19,177 bases of DNA from an archaeon (GCA_027348755.1 DAIEOU010000001.1:1-19177); one strand, 5' to 3'. Positions 7,098-13,130 are shown, counted from the stretch's first letter. Notes: a model not told the origin generated them from the sequence alone. Translations and numbers: made by a program.

Positions 7098-7214
7098 TTC
7101 ATAAGTTAATGGGACTATCAGATATCTGTTATTGCATATAAAAATCAGTTAGAGAGAGGATTAGGTTTAGAAGGATTGGAGGTTGGAGTGACGGCTTGTG
7201 AATTAAGATTTATT
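7098..7214. other. Convergent intergenic region with pyrimidine/purine-biased tract
   Basis: A gap of 117 bases between two convergent unknown genes. It contains a CATATAAAAA element (7135-7144) followed on the plus strand by a strongly purine-rich stretch (about 7149-7192). Read on the minus strand, the same stretch is pyrimidine-rich and ends in a T5 run before TATATG, which would suit a terminator for the gene at 7215-7718. A plus-strand small transcript is also conceivable. I see no convincing ORF or hairpin. Confidence 0.3.
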
Positions 7215-7718
7215 TTAAATTCCTAGCTCATTTCTTGTTGTTGCTAAATCGCTTAGTGATAGAGTTAGTTCTACTTTTCTATCGTCTCCTTCGGCATCTG
7301 AGATAATTGCATCAAAATATTCTTCGGTAATAATCTCGAAATTTCTTATATCAAGTTTATTTATATGTTGTAAACTTGGAGAAGATGACAAACCTAATGA
7401 ATCTAAAGAAGCTCCTAGGGGAACCCATCCACCTTGATACACTCCATTTTCTTTCTCTCTTAATGCCCAAGCTATAACCATCATTCCTCTATCAACTGGA
7501 GGGATTTTTAATAAAGACAAACCGCTTGAATGAAACTGTCCAAGGAGATACTTTGATGTTCCATCTCTAGAATTTTCATCTTTATCTTCAATTATTCCTA
7601 CTAGTCTTCCATCATCAAATCTTAATCCTTTTCCTTGCATGGTGCCTTCAATTCCACCATATGTAAAACCATAGTTGAATAAACCTTTCAGGTCATATCC
7701 TTTTGTAGGAATGCTCAT
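7215..7718 (-). CDS. Unrecognised soluble protein, 167 residues
   Basis: Starts MSIPTKGYDLKGLFNYG. It is Gly-rich in the first 40 residues, with alternating short hydrophobic stretches (GRLVGIIEDKDE; GMMVIAWALREKE; GGWVPLGASLDSLGL) that suggest a mostly beta N-terminal region, and an acidic helix-like C-terminus (EEYFDAIISDAEGDD, then LSLSDLATTRNELGI). No membrane segment, Cys pair or known catalytic motif is visible. It lies alone between a convergent unknown gene and tRNA-Pro. A clear TATA box 25.5 bases before the ATG supports this start and argues that the gene is real and expressed. Function unknown. Confidence 0.55.
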   Translation of the reverse strand: MSIPTKGYDLKGLFNYGFTYGGIEGTMQGKGLRFDDGRLVGIIEDKDENSRDGTSKYLLGQFHSSGLSLLKIPPVDRGMMVIAWALREKENGVYQGGWVPLGASLDSLGLSSSPSLQHINKLDIRNFEIITEEYFDAIISDAEGDDRKVELTLSLSDLATTRNELGI

Positions 7719-7739
7719 AGAGCCAGCTACTTTATTTTA

Positions 7740-7747
7740 TTTATAAA
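7740..7747 (-). promoter_or_regulatory. TATA-like box for the unknown gene 7215-7718
   Basis: TTTATAAA on the minus strand, centred 25.5 bases before the ATG at 7718. The spacing predicts a leaderless mRNA. Confidence 0.5.
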
Positions 7748-7785
7748 CAAGATTGTTTTTTGATATATATAATGCTTAGTCTATT

Positions 7786-7800
7786 CTTTCTACGAGAAAG
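7786..7800 (-). terminator. Small perfect hairpin just 3' of tRNA-Pro
   Basis: CTTTCT and AGAAAG form a six-pair stem with a three-base loop, starting five bases after the tRNA 3' end on the minus strand. No T-run follows immediately, so it may be a trailer structure or chance rather than a true terminator. Confidence 0.25.
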
Positions 7801-7804
7801 TTAA

Positions 7805-7877
7805 TGGGGCTGCCGGGAATCGCACCCGGGCCACGAACCCCCGAAGCTCGGATCCTACTAAGCTAGACTACAGCCCC
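7805..7877 (-). tRNA. tRNA-Pro (anticodon CGG)
   Basis: The 73-base minus-strand gene folds into a full cloverleaf. The acceptor stem is GGGGCTG/CAGCCCC with discriminator A73 and no encoded CCA. The D-stem is GTCT/GGAT with two wobble pairs. The anticodon stem CGAGC/GTTCG closes the loop TTCGGGG, so the anticodon is CGG, decoding the Pro codon CCG. The variable loop has four bases and the T-stem is CCGGG/CCCGG. There is no intron. Two positions are unusual: the T-loop reads TGCGATT (G at 55, normally T) and the D-loop has A where G18 is expected. Its 5' ten bases overlap the end of the deaminase-ASCH gene on the same strand. Expression is either by processing from the long operon or from a weak promoter inside that gene. 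Confidence 0.95.
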
Positions 7878-8758
7878 GTTGAAAAATCTTTGTTGTTAAC
7901 ATATCTTTTTATCTCAATTGCATAAACTCCGTTTAGTTTTATTGATTCCTCATATCCAGGGATTGAATTAATACTCTTTATCCCTTGTTCTATATTTCCT
8001 CCGCTTGATAGGGTCTTAAGAGTACCTTCTGATTCAAGAAGAGAGCGAGCATCTTTGTAATGCCTAACTCCAATAACCTCTGCCTTTAATCTATTTTTTG
8101 TCTCATTGTTTTCGAATATTATTACATCTCCTTGCTTTAGCTCCATGAATTTAACATGCTTATTGTGTTCAGTTGGAGCACGTACTTCTATCTTTTTTGT
8201 GCCTGCATTTATAGCATTAAATGGCCTGTTATTTATTTCCAGAAAATACTCAGATGTATATTTATCATTAGAGCCTGATTTGTAATTATAGGACAAAGAA
8301 TTATACTCTTGCGTGTCATAAACACAAACTCCTTTTTCATGCCAAAGAACGAATTCAGATATTCCAGAGTCGAGAGCCATTTTACTGCATATTGTGCAAT
8401 AAGGCTTCCCTGCTTTCTCATTGTTACCTGATTTGTCAAGCCGTATGAAATATAGCCTTGAACCCTTTATCTTGTCAGGATTTCTTGAGAGGGCATCCAT
8501 TATTGCTCTTTGTTCTGCATGAACGCAGCAAGTCTTATCTGTGACTTTAATGTCGTATGTATTCTTAGGAATAGAACAGCGTCTTTGAGATTCGAGACCT
8601 GCGGGAGGACTGTTAAAACCGGAACCTATTATTTCCCCCTTATTTACTATTACAGAACCACACTTTGCGCGGATGCATGTTGCATTTTTTGCAACATCTG
8701 CTGCTGTTCTAATGAAGTGAATTGCTTCTTCCTCTTCTCTGCCTGAGAGATAACGCAT
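7868..8758 (-). CDS. dCMP/cytidine deaminase-like domain fused to ASCH domain
   Basis: A 296-residue two-domain protein. Residues about 8-140 are a zinc-dependent deaminase of the dCMP deaminase type: TCIRAKCGSVIV (27-38), GFNSPPAG (47-54), the HAE motif with H80 and catalytic E82 (CCVHAEQRAI), and zinc cysteines C121 and C124 in PYCTIC, a slightly altered PCxxC. Residues about 168-286 resemble an ASCH (PUA-like) domain: YFLEINNRPFNAINAGTKKI, EVRAP, LKQGDVIIFEN, AEVIGVRHYKDARSLLESE, GVYAIEIK. ASCH domains bind RNA or act as N4-acetylcytidine amidohydrolases (YqfB). The substrate may therefore be a free pyrimidine nucleotide or a base in RNA; sequence cannot decide. The last codons and stop lie inside tRNA-Pro. 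It is the last protein gene of the ribosomal/SecY run. Confidence 0.8.
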   Translation of the reverse strand: MRYLSGREEEEAIHFIRTAADVAKNATCIRAKCGSVIVNKGEIIGSGFNSPPAGLESQRRCSIPKNTYDIKVTDKTCCVHAEQRAIMDALSRNPDKIKGSRLYFIRLDKSGNNEKAGKPYCTICSKMALDSGISEFVLWHEKGVCVYDTQEYNSLSYNYKSGSNDKYTSEYFLEINNRPFNAINAGTKKIEVRAPTEHNKHVKFMELKQGDVIIFENNETKNRLKAEVIGVRHYKDARSLLESEGTLKTLSSGGNIEQGIKSINSIPGYEESIKLNGVYAIEIKRYVNNKDFSTGL

Positions 8759-8770
8759 GTTAAAAAATAA

Positions 8771-9169
8771 TTATGGGAGCTTAAAGAGTTTTCTGAATAC
8801 TAGGCTTGCTACTAAGCTTGCTATAAGGTAATACCATATAAGGCTAGTCCAGCTAGTTGAAAATACAGATTTGAGATATCCGAAGAACAATATTATAGGA
8901 ACCCAAGTTATAAGCATTGGCTTCATTGTGTGCTTTAGAGTTTCCATTGTATGCCCCATGAGCTCTTGCTGAAGTTCTGTAAGCTTTGACTTATTTTCAG
9001 CATGCTTCTTCATCTCCTGCTGTATCTCTTTCTGTCTTTGCTTAAGATAACGGAGCCTATCCTTGTTTAGAACGAAGAAGTTGACTATTGTAACAAAAAG
9101 AGAGATTACAACTGCTGCAATCACTATACTAGAGCGAGGATATGCTACCATTAAATCTGATATTATCAT
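8771..9169 (-). CDS. DUF106 membrane protein, YidC/Oxa1/EMC3-like insertase
   Basis: Archaeal member of the Oxa1 superfamily (relatives: YidC, EMC3, TMCO1), thought to help insert membrane proteins alongside SecY. The 132 residues show an N-terminal transmembrane helix (about 15-35, SSIVIAAVVISLFVTIVNFF), a cytosolic charged coiled coil (about 38-72, rich in K, Q and E), and two further hydrophobic helices (about 84-100 and 110-128). This is the three-helix layout of the family. It lies directly after secY, as in most archaea, although the adenylate kinase gene that is often between them is missing here. A GTTTAAAAAC box lies at leaderless distance before the ATG. Confidence 0.88.
   Translation of the reverse strand: MIISDLMVAYPRSSIVIAAVVISLFVTIVNFFVLNKDRLRYLKQRQKEIQQEMKKHAENKSKLTELQQELMGHTMETLKHTMKPMLITWVPIILFFGYLKSVFSTSWTSLIWYYLIASLVASLVFRKLFKLP
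8779..8786 (-). promoter_or_regulatory. Possible TATA-like box for the deaminase-ASCH gene
   Basis: CTTTAAGC on the minus strand, centred 24.5 bases before the ATG at 8758, inside the end of the DUF106 gene. The spacing matches that of the other leaderless genes. Confidence 0.35.
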
Positions 9170-9189
9170 GCCTTGCTTAAGCTTGGAAT

Positions 9190-9199
9190 GTTTTTAAAC
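9190..9199 (-). promoter_or_regulatory. TATA-like box for the DUF106 gene
   Basis: GTTTAAAAAC on the minus strand, centred 25.5 bases before the ATG at 9169, in the 34-base gap after secY. Confidence 0.5.
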
Positions 9200-9203
9200 T
9201 TGT

Positions 9204-10589
9204 TTAGCCCATTACTTTTCTAAGAACTGGATGCATATCAACTGCATGCTGCTGAGCTATACTCTGATATAACTGATATGCAATCATTACTGCTAGAAGT
9301 ATTGCAGTTCCAGTCGTTAGAGCTCCTAGCGAGTCTGACAACGCAGCTAGAAGGCCTATAGCTGCACCACCCATTATAGTGAGAGGCATTATGTATCTTC
9401 TTAATACTGCTTCAAGAACTCTTGGATCTTTTCTAAATCCAGGCATCTGAAGTCCTGAGGAAATTATTTTCTCTGCCTGGCTACTCTCATCCATTCCAGA
9501 GGTTTTAACCCAGAACACTGCGAATACAGCTGCGAATACCATGTAGAATAATATGTGTATTATTGCTTGCATAATCTGAGAGCTCTCAAGACTTCCCCTT
9601 ATCAATCCTTGAAGAACATTTGAGCTTCCAAGCCAGTATGCAAGTCCAGATATAGGCTGCCCTTGCGAGAAGCCGCCCATCCAGGTTGCATGGCCTAACC
9701 AGTTTTCAAGAAGTCCCGCAAATAACTGAAGGTTTGCTGTCAATGCAGCGACTAGTATTACTGGAAGAACAGAAGCGTAGAAGAAAGGCAAAGGCCATTT
9801 TACATTGTATCCTCTTAGATTTTCATGACTCAAAGGAACTTCAACTTTAAGATTCTGTACCCAGACAATAACCAAGAATATTATAGCTGTTACTGCTATT
9901 GTTCCAAATGCTGCCAAAGCTTCTTTTGGAGCTCCATTCACTACAGATTGTAAAATAACAAGTACGTTTCCTGCGCATGGAGTTCCTGAAAAGTCTACGA
10001 GACAGTTCTGCCCTGTTTGTCCTATGAACTGGAACAGTCCAGTAAATATTCTCCATGCAACTCCTGCAATAATGAATAAACTAGTTCCAGAACCGAAGCC
10101 CCACTTTGTTGCAACTTGATCCATCAAGAATATTGCAAAACCTCCTAAGATTAACTGGAATATTACTATCCCTGTAAACCCTGGATTAGCCTGAAGTCCG
10201 CCCATTGCAACGTATACTGTTGCTTCAAACAGAATGAAGAATATTACACCTAATTTCTGAAGACCTTGGAATTGTTTTTTTCCTTCGTGTGTTGAGGTAT
10301 CTATTGATAGAATTCCCGATCCTACTAGAAGTTGAACTATTATAGAAGCCATAACTATAGGGCCTATACCCAATGAAATTATAGAACCAAAATCTGTACC
10401 TAATATAAGTGCAAGATATTGGAACCTTGAAAGAGAGTTTGAAGCAAGTCCGTAAAGAGGGACATTTGCAAGGATGAAGAAAGCCGCAATTATAAGTAAA
10501 GTCCACTTTAGTTTTACATTAAAACTAAGCTTTTTCTCTACAGGTGACTGAATCTCAGGTATATAGTGTACTACGGACGGAACTTCCAT
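9204..10589 (-). CDS. secY: Protein translocase subunit SecY (Sec61 alpha)
   Basis: Channel-forming subunit of the SecYE-beta translocon in the cytoplasmic membrane. About ten hydrophobic helices are visible. The plug and second-helix signature ISLGIGPIVMASIIVQLLVG is present, along with LSHENLRGYNVKWPLPFFYA (the cytosolic loop and following helix) and the conserved ending SGLQMPGFRKDPRVLEAVLR. The extracellular loop between helices 7 and 8 holds a Trp/Gly-rich segment. Counting from the 10601 ATG gives 465 residues; I place the start at the fifth codon (ATG 10589, 461 residues) because a TATA box sits exactly 25.5 bases before it, as in leaderless neighbours, but only 13 before the upstream ATG. 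It follows the dCTP-deaminase-like gene rather than L15. Confidence 0.95.
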   Translation of the reverse strand: MEVPSVVHYIPEIQSPVEKKLSFNVKLKWTLLIIAAFFILANVPLYGLASNSLSRFQYLALILGTDFGSIISLGIGPIVMASIIVQLLVGSGILSIDTSTHEGKKQFQGLQKLGVIFFILFEATVYVAMGGLQANPGFTGIVIFQLILGGFAIFLMDQVATKWGFGSGTSLFIIAGVAWRIFTGLFQFIGQTGQNCLVDFSGTPCAGNVLVILQSVVNGAPKEALAAFGTIAVTAIIFLVIVWVQNLKVEVPLSHENLRGYNVKWPLPFFYASVLPVILVAALTANLQLFAGLLENWLGHATWMGGFSQGQPISGLAYWLGSSNVLQGLIRGSLESSQIMQAIIHILFYMVFAAVFAVFWVKTSGMDESSQAEKIISSGLQMPGFRKDPRVLEAVLRRYIMPLTIMGGAAIGLLAALSDSLGALTTGTAILLAVMIAYQLYQSIAQQHAVDMHPVLRKVMG

Positions 10590-10609
10590 TTTTATACTCA
10601 TGAAACTGA

Positions 10610-10619
10610 GTTTTTAAAG
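10610..10619 (-). promoter_or_regulatory. TATA-like box for secY
   Basis: CTTTAAAAAC on the minus strand, centred about 25.5 bases before the ATG at 10589 and only about 13 before the ATG at 10601. It decides the start in favour of 10589, if the leaderless rule holds. Confidence 0.45.
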
Positions 10620-10632
10620 CTAGCCATAAGCC

Positions 10633-11763
10633 TCAATTTCTCTTGAAAAACCTTGGTAATGTTGGAGCACGCTGGTTCTGATATACTCCGTTATATGGTG
10701 TGCCTAAAGAATCTATAGAGTCAAATTTGACAAAACCGGCGTAATCTCCTTTTTCTATAAGGCGCTTGTTCTGTGAGAGGCATTCCATTGTTATTTCGCC
10801 TCTAAATCCTTCCCGTATTTGACCGGCAAAATGAACCCATAAGTCAGAGCCAGTTGTTGCAGTCTGCCGCGTTATGTAACCGAAAACATTTCCTAGAGAT
10901 ATTTCTTCGTTTGTCCCTAAAAGATAGAATCTTTTTGGATCGAGTATTAGCCTCCCGTTGCCTTCTATTACATCAAAATAATCTTCAGGGTTATATTTTA
11001 GAGGAGAATCTATGTCTATAGGTTCAGGATATCTTTTTGCACGGTATGCAATGTGAGTGTTAAAGTGCATTGTAAGTCCGTCTGGAGATAACCTAGAGGC
11101 TTTGTTTACCTCGCTCCCAGATTCGAAGAGACGTATTTCATCAGATTTTATAACCTCCTCAGAAGATAGAAAATCTGAATTACGCATTCTTGCAGCAGCT
11201 GCGACTATTGATGATTTGCCTGGAGTTATTATTATAGGAAATGCAAATGGCTGAACACTTGAAATTACTTTAGCTCTTGGAGAATGCCTTCTATATTCGA
11301 AGTTTTTATCGTCCGACATTATTCCAAGCCTGCCAAGACTACTCTTTGCATCACAAAGAAGGTTTATGTTTTCTGGAGAATGTATCTCCTCAAGACTTTC
11401 TATGTAATATATTTTTTTACCGCTTGAGTCAGCTTCAAGAAGTATTTTTCCGTCGTGGTCTGGCTTTATTTCATATATGAAGTCTTTCTTGCTTAATTCT
11501 TCTGGATTGTTTAGCTTTGAGAGAAGTATAGATGAGCCGAATACCCTTCCTACTGTTAAATCTAGCGTAGTAGAAGAGTTAATTGAATTTGAAGGAGAAT
11601 TGTAAACAATTACTTTAGAATCTGAAGAATGATTCGCATGTAAAAAAGGAGTTCCAGGCATTAGACTTTTTTTAGAAGAAGGATTATTTCCAAATGCAGG
11701 AAAAACAGAGCAGGATATTTGCAAAGGAGCTGCATCAGACTCAAAGAACTTTCTTAATAACAT
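10633..11763 (-). CDS. Two-domain dCTP deaminase-like protein (DCD family)
   Basis: Probably makes dUTP from dCTP, or is a dUTPase-like relative, in pyrimidine deoxynucleotide supply. The 376 residues carry two tandem dUTPase/DCD-fold repeats, as in the long proteobacterial 2'-deoxycytidine 5'-triphosphate deaminases. Repeat 1 (about 60-190) has TLDLTVGRVFGSSIL and AKSSLGRLGI (139-148), matching the KSSxGR active-site segment. Repeat 2 (about 230-372) has LDPKRFYLLGTNEEISLG, then TTGSDLWVHFAGQ, GFRGEITMECLS (catalytic-Glu-type strand, E327) and the closing YQNQRAPTLPRFFK. The KSSxGR serine/arginine pair is not repeated in the second domain. It sits between a small unknown gene and secY, breaking the usual L15-secY pair, and has its own TATA-like box. 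Family call good, exact reaction uncertain. Confidence 0.78.
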   Translation of the reverse strand: MLLRKFFESDAAPLQISCSVFPAFGNNPSSKKSLMPGTPFLHANHSSDSKVIVYNSPSNSINSSTTLDLTVGRVFGSSILLSKLNNPEELSKKDFIYEIKPDHDGKILLEADSSGKKIYYIESLEEIHSPENINLLCDAKSSLGRLGIMSDDKNFEYRRHSPRAKVISSVQPFAFPIIITPGKSSIVAAAARMRNSDFLSSEEVIKSDEIRLFESGSEVNKASRLSPDGLTMHFNTHIAYRAKRYPEPIDIDSPLKYNPEDYFDVIEGNGRLILDPKRFYLLGTNEEISLGNVFGYITRQTATTGSDLWVHFAGQIREGFRGEITMECLSQNKRLIEKGDYAGFVKFDSIDSLGTPYNGVYQNQRAPTLPRFFKRN

Positions 11764-11783
11764 AATTCAGTCAATACAGCAGC

Positions 11784-11792
11784 AATTTAAAC
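11784..11792 (-). promoter_or_regulatory. TATA-like box for the dCTP-deaminase-like gene
   Basis: GTTTAAATT on the minus strand, centred 25 bases before the ATG at 11763, in a 65-base gap. It predicts a leaderless mRNA separate from the ribosomal run. Confidence 0.5.
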
Positions 11793-11828
11793 ATTATTGT
11801 GAAAAATGATATATTTCAATGCAGAAAA

Positions 11829-12179
11829 TTATTTCTTTGCGTCTTCAATCAGATCTTCAAGTTTTCTTATTTCTGAGACGTGCACTCTTCTAGTTTCATT
11901 TTTTCCTATCTGTTGTAAAATTAAGAGTCCATCTTCCAATTTAGTTTCATAAGTATTATACTCCATTAAACCCTGATCTCTTAATATAGGAACATCAGTA
12001 ATAGCTCTCTCAGTTTCTACCATTGAATTACTAATAACTCTGTAAACATATTCATAACCTCTGAATGTTTGAATCAATGTTCCAACTTTTATTTCTGTAG
12101 ATCCGTCTAGAACTATAGAGGGCAGCCTATATTTACCCTTGACAATGCTAATCTGAGGTTCCACATGAAATATCCACAT
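11829..12179 (-). CDS. Unrecognised small protein in the ribosomal operon
   Basis: A 116-residue soluble protein starting MWIFHVEPQISIVKGKYRLP. Many alternating hydrophobic and polar stretches (EIKVGTLIQTF, YEYVYRVISNSMV, KLEDGLLILQQIG) suggest a mainly beta fold, ending in a charged helix (VSEIRKLEDLIEDAKK). No Cys, membrane helix or recognised motif is present. It lies 49 bases after L15 and 65 bases before the dCTP-deaminase-like gene, with a very good TATA box (CTTAAATA) at leaderless spacing. Position and an independent promoter argue that it is a real gene, possibly inserted together with the deaminase gene. Function unknown. Confidence 0.6.
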   Translation of the reverse strand: MWIFHVEPQISIVKGKYRLPSIVLDGSTEIKVGTLIQTFRGYEYVYRVISNSMVETERAITDVPILRDQGLMEYNTYETKLEDGLLILQQIGKNETRRVHVSEIRKLEDLIEDAKK

Positions 12180-12200
12180 GATTGTATGCTCTATGGAGCC

Positions 12201-12208
12201 TATTTAAG
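12201..12208 (-). promoter_or_regulatory. TATA-like box for the unknown gene 11829-12179
   Basis: CTTAAATA on the minus strand, centred 25.5 bases before the ATG at 12179, in the short gap after L15. Confidence 0.5.
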
Positions 12209-12228
12209 TTTTTGCTAGAAATTTATGT

Positions 12229-12765
12229 TTACTTGGCTTTTGCAGGCTTTTTAGTTTCTTTCTTCTGTTCTTTCTGTTCCTTTTCTTCCTTCTCTTCCTT
12301 TTGTTCTTCCTCGCCTTCAGATTCAGAGAAGATTATTTTACCGCCGGCATTTTCAACAGATTCTATTGCACCAGCTGAGGCAGCAGAAGCTTTTATGTTA
12401 AGCTTTAGAGATATTTTCTCATTGCCTAATATTTTGTATCCGCTGTAGTCCACATCATAAGCATCTTTCGCCTGCTTTGCAACTCCAGATTTAACAAGAA
12501 GATCTATTCTACTTGTAATATCAGACAATGCAATTACTGGCATTTTTACTCTTGCCTGTCCGCGCCTCAGAGCCTTTGAGCTTCCGAAATAATCATTTCC
12601 GTAAAGGTTTAGGATCATTGTCTTCTTTGCATCTCCTCTCTTTCCTGTTCCAGCCATACCTTTACCTCCCTGGTGTCCGCTTCCTCTTGCTTTCTTCTTA
12701 AATCCACGACCGTGTGTGTGACTGCCTCTGAACCTTGAATTCTTCCTTCTCTTCTTAAAGGCCAT
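12229..12765 (-). CDS. rpl15: Ribosomal protein uL15 with charged C-terminal tail
   Basis: Large-subunit protein. The basic, Gly-rich N-terminus is typical of archaeal/eukaryal L15 (KKRRKNSRFRGSHTHGRGFK, then GSGHQGGKGMAGTGKRG), followed by the globular part to about residue 147. Residues 148-178 form a low-complexity run of Glu, Lys and Gln (EEEQKEEKEEKEQKEQKKE, then KKPAKAK) not found in most homologues. An AGGAGG site precedes the ATG by eight bases, and the start shares one base with the L30 stop. In most archaea secY follows; here two other genes intervene. Confidence 0.95.
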   Translation of the reverse strand: MAFKKRRKNSRFRGSHTHGRGFKKKARGSGHQGGKGMAGTGKRGDAKKTMILNLYGNDYFGSSKALRRGQARVKMPVIALSDITSRIDLLVKSGVAKQAKDAYDVDYSGYKILGNEKISLKLNIKASAASAGAIESVENAGGKIIFSESEGEEEQKEEKEEKEQKEQKKETKKPAKAK

Positions 12766-13130
12766 TACAACATCCTCCTCACAAGGTCATTTATCTTTTC
12801 CTTGTTGTCGCCTAAGACTCCCTTCTTCTTTCCAGCATGAATCTTACTGTCTATTCCGCCTCTTGGAGGGTGTAGTCTGAAAAATGGTTTTTCACCAGAT
12901 TTTGTCTTTTGAGTTCTCTTTGCTTTTAACTCTGAAAGCATCTCTGCGCTTATTGGACCGTATGCTACAAAGTTTCTTACAAAATCGAGAAGTTTTCTTG
13001 TCTCAGCATTGTCTTCCATCAAAACTGCTGTGTATTTTCTTCTGAGGCGCATTCTGAATAGTGCTTCCTGTACATCTGAGTTTCTATCGACAAGACCTGC
13101 AATTCTTATTATTAATATTTGTGTGCTCAT
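12765..13130 (-). CDS. rpl30: Ribosomal protein uL30
   Basis: Large-subunit protein of 121 residues. The opening ILIIRIAGLVDRNSDVQEAL and the following RLRRKYTAVLME are the L30 fold start. The archaeal/eukaryal C-terminal extension is present (FFRLHPPRGGIDSKIHAGKK, then KKGVLGDNKEKINDLVRRML). It overlaps the S5 stop by four bases and shares a base with L15, so translation is probably coupled. Confidence 0.95.
   Translation of the reverse strand: MSTQILIIRIAGLVDRNSDVQEALFRMRLRRKYTAVLMEDNAETRKLLDFVRNFVAYGPISAEMLSELKAKRTQKTKSGEKPFFRLHPPRGGIDSKIHAGKKKGVLGDNKEKINDLVRRML
12774..12779 (-). promoter_or_regulatory. Shine-Dalgarno site for rpl15
   Basis: AGGAGG on the minus strand, eight bases before the ATG at 12765, inside the end of the L30 gene. 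Confidence 0.6.

Noticed and set aside
7786..7800. Hairpin after tRNA-Pro as an intrinsic terminator or attachment-site arm
   Set aside because: The stem is only six pairs with no T-run, and no second copy or tRNA-end duplication is visible; kept only as a low-confidence structural note.
10225..10506. Small Cys/Tyr-rich minus-strand frame within secY
   Set aside because: An out-of-frame shadow of the SecY transmembrane coding region.
12182..12448. Plus-strand frame opposite L15 rich in Ser, Phe and Cys
   Set aside because: It is the complement of the low-complexity Glu/Lys tail and body of L15 and does not resemble a real protein.
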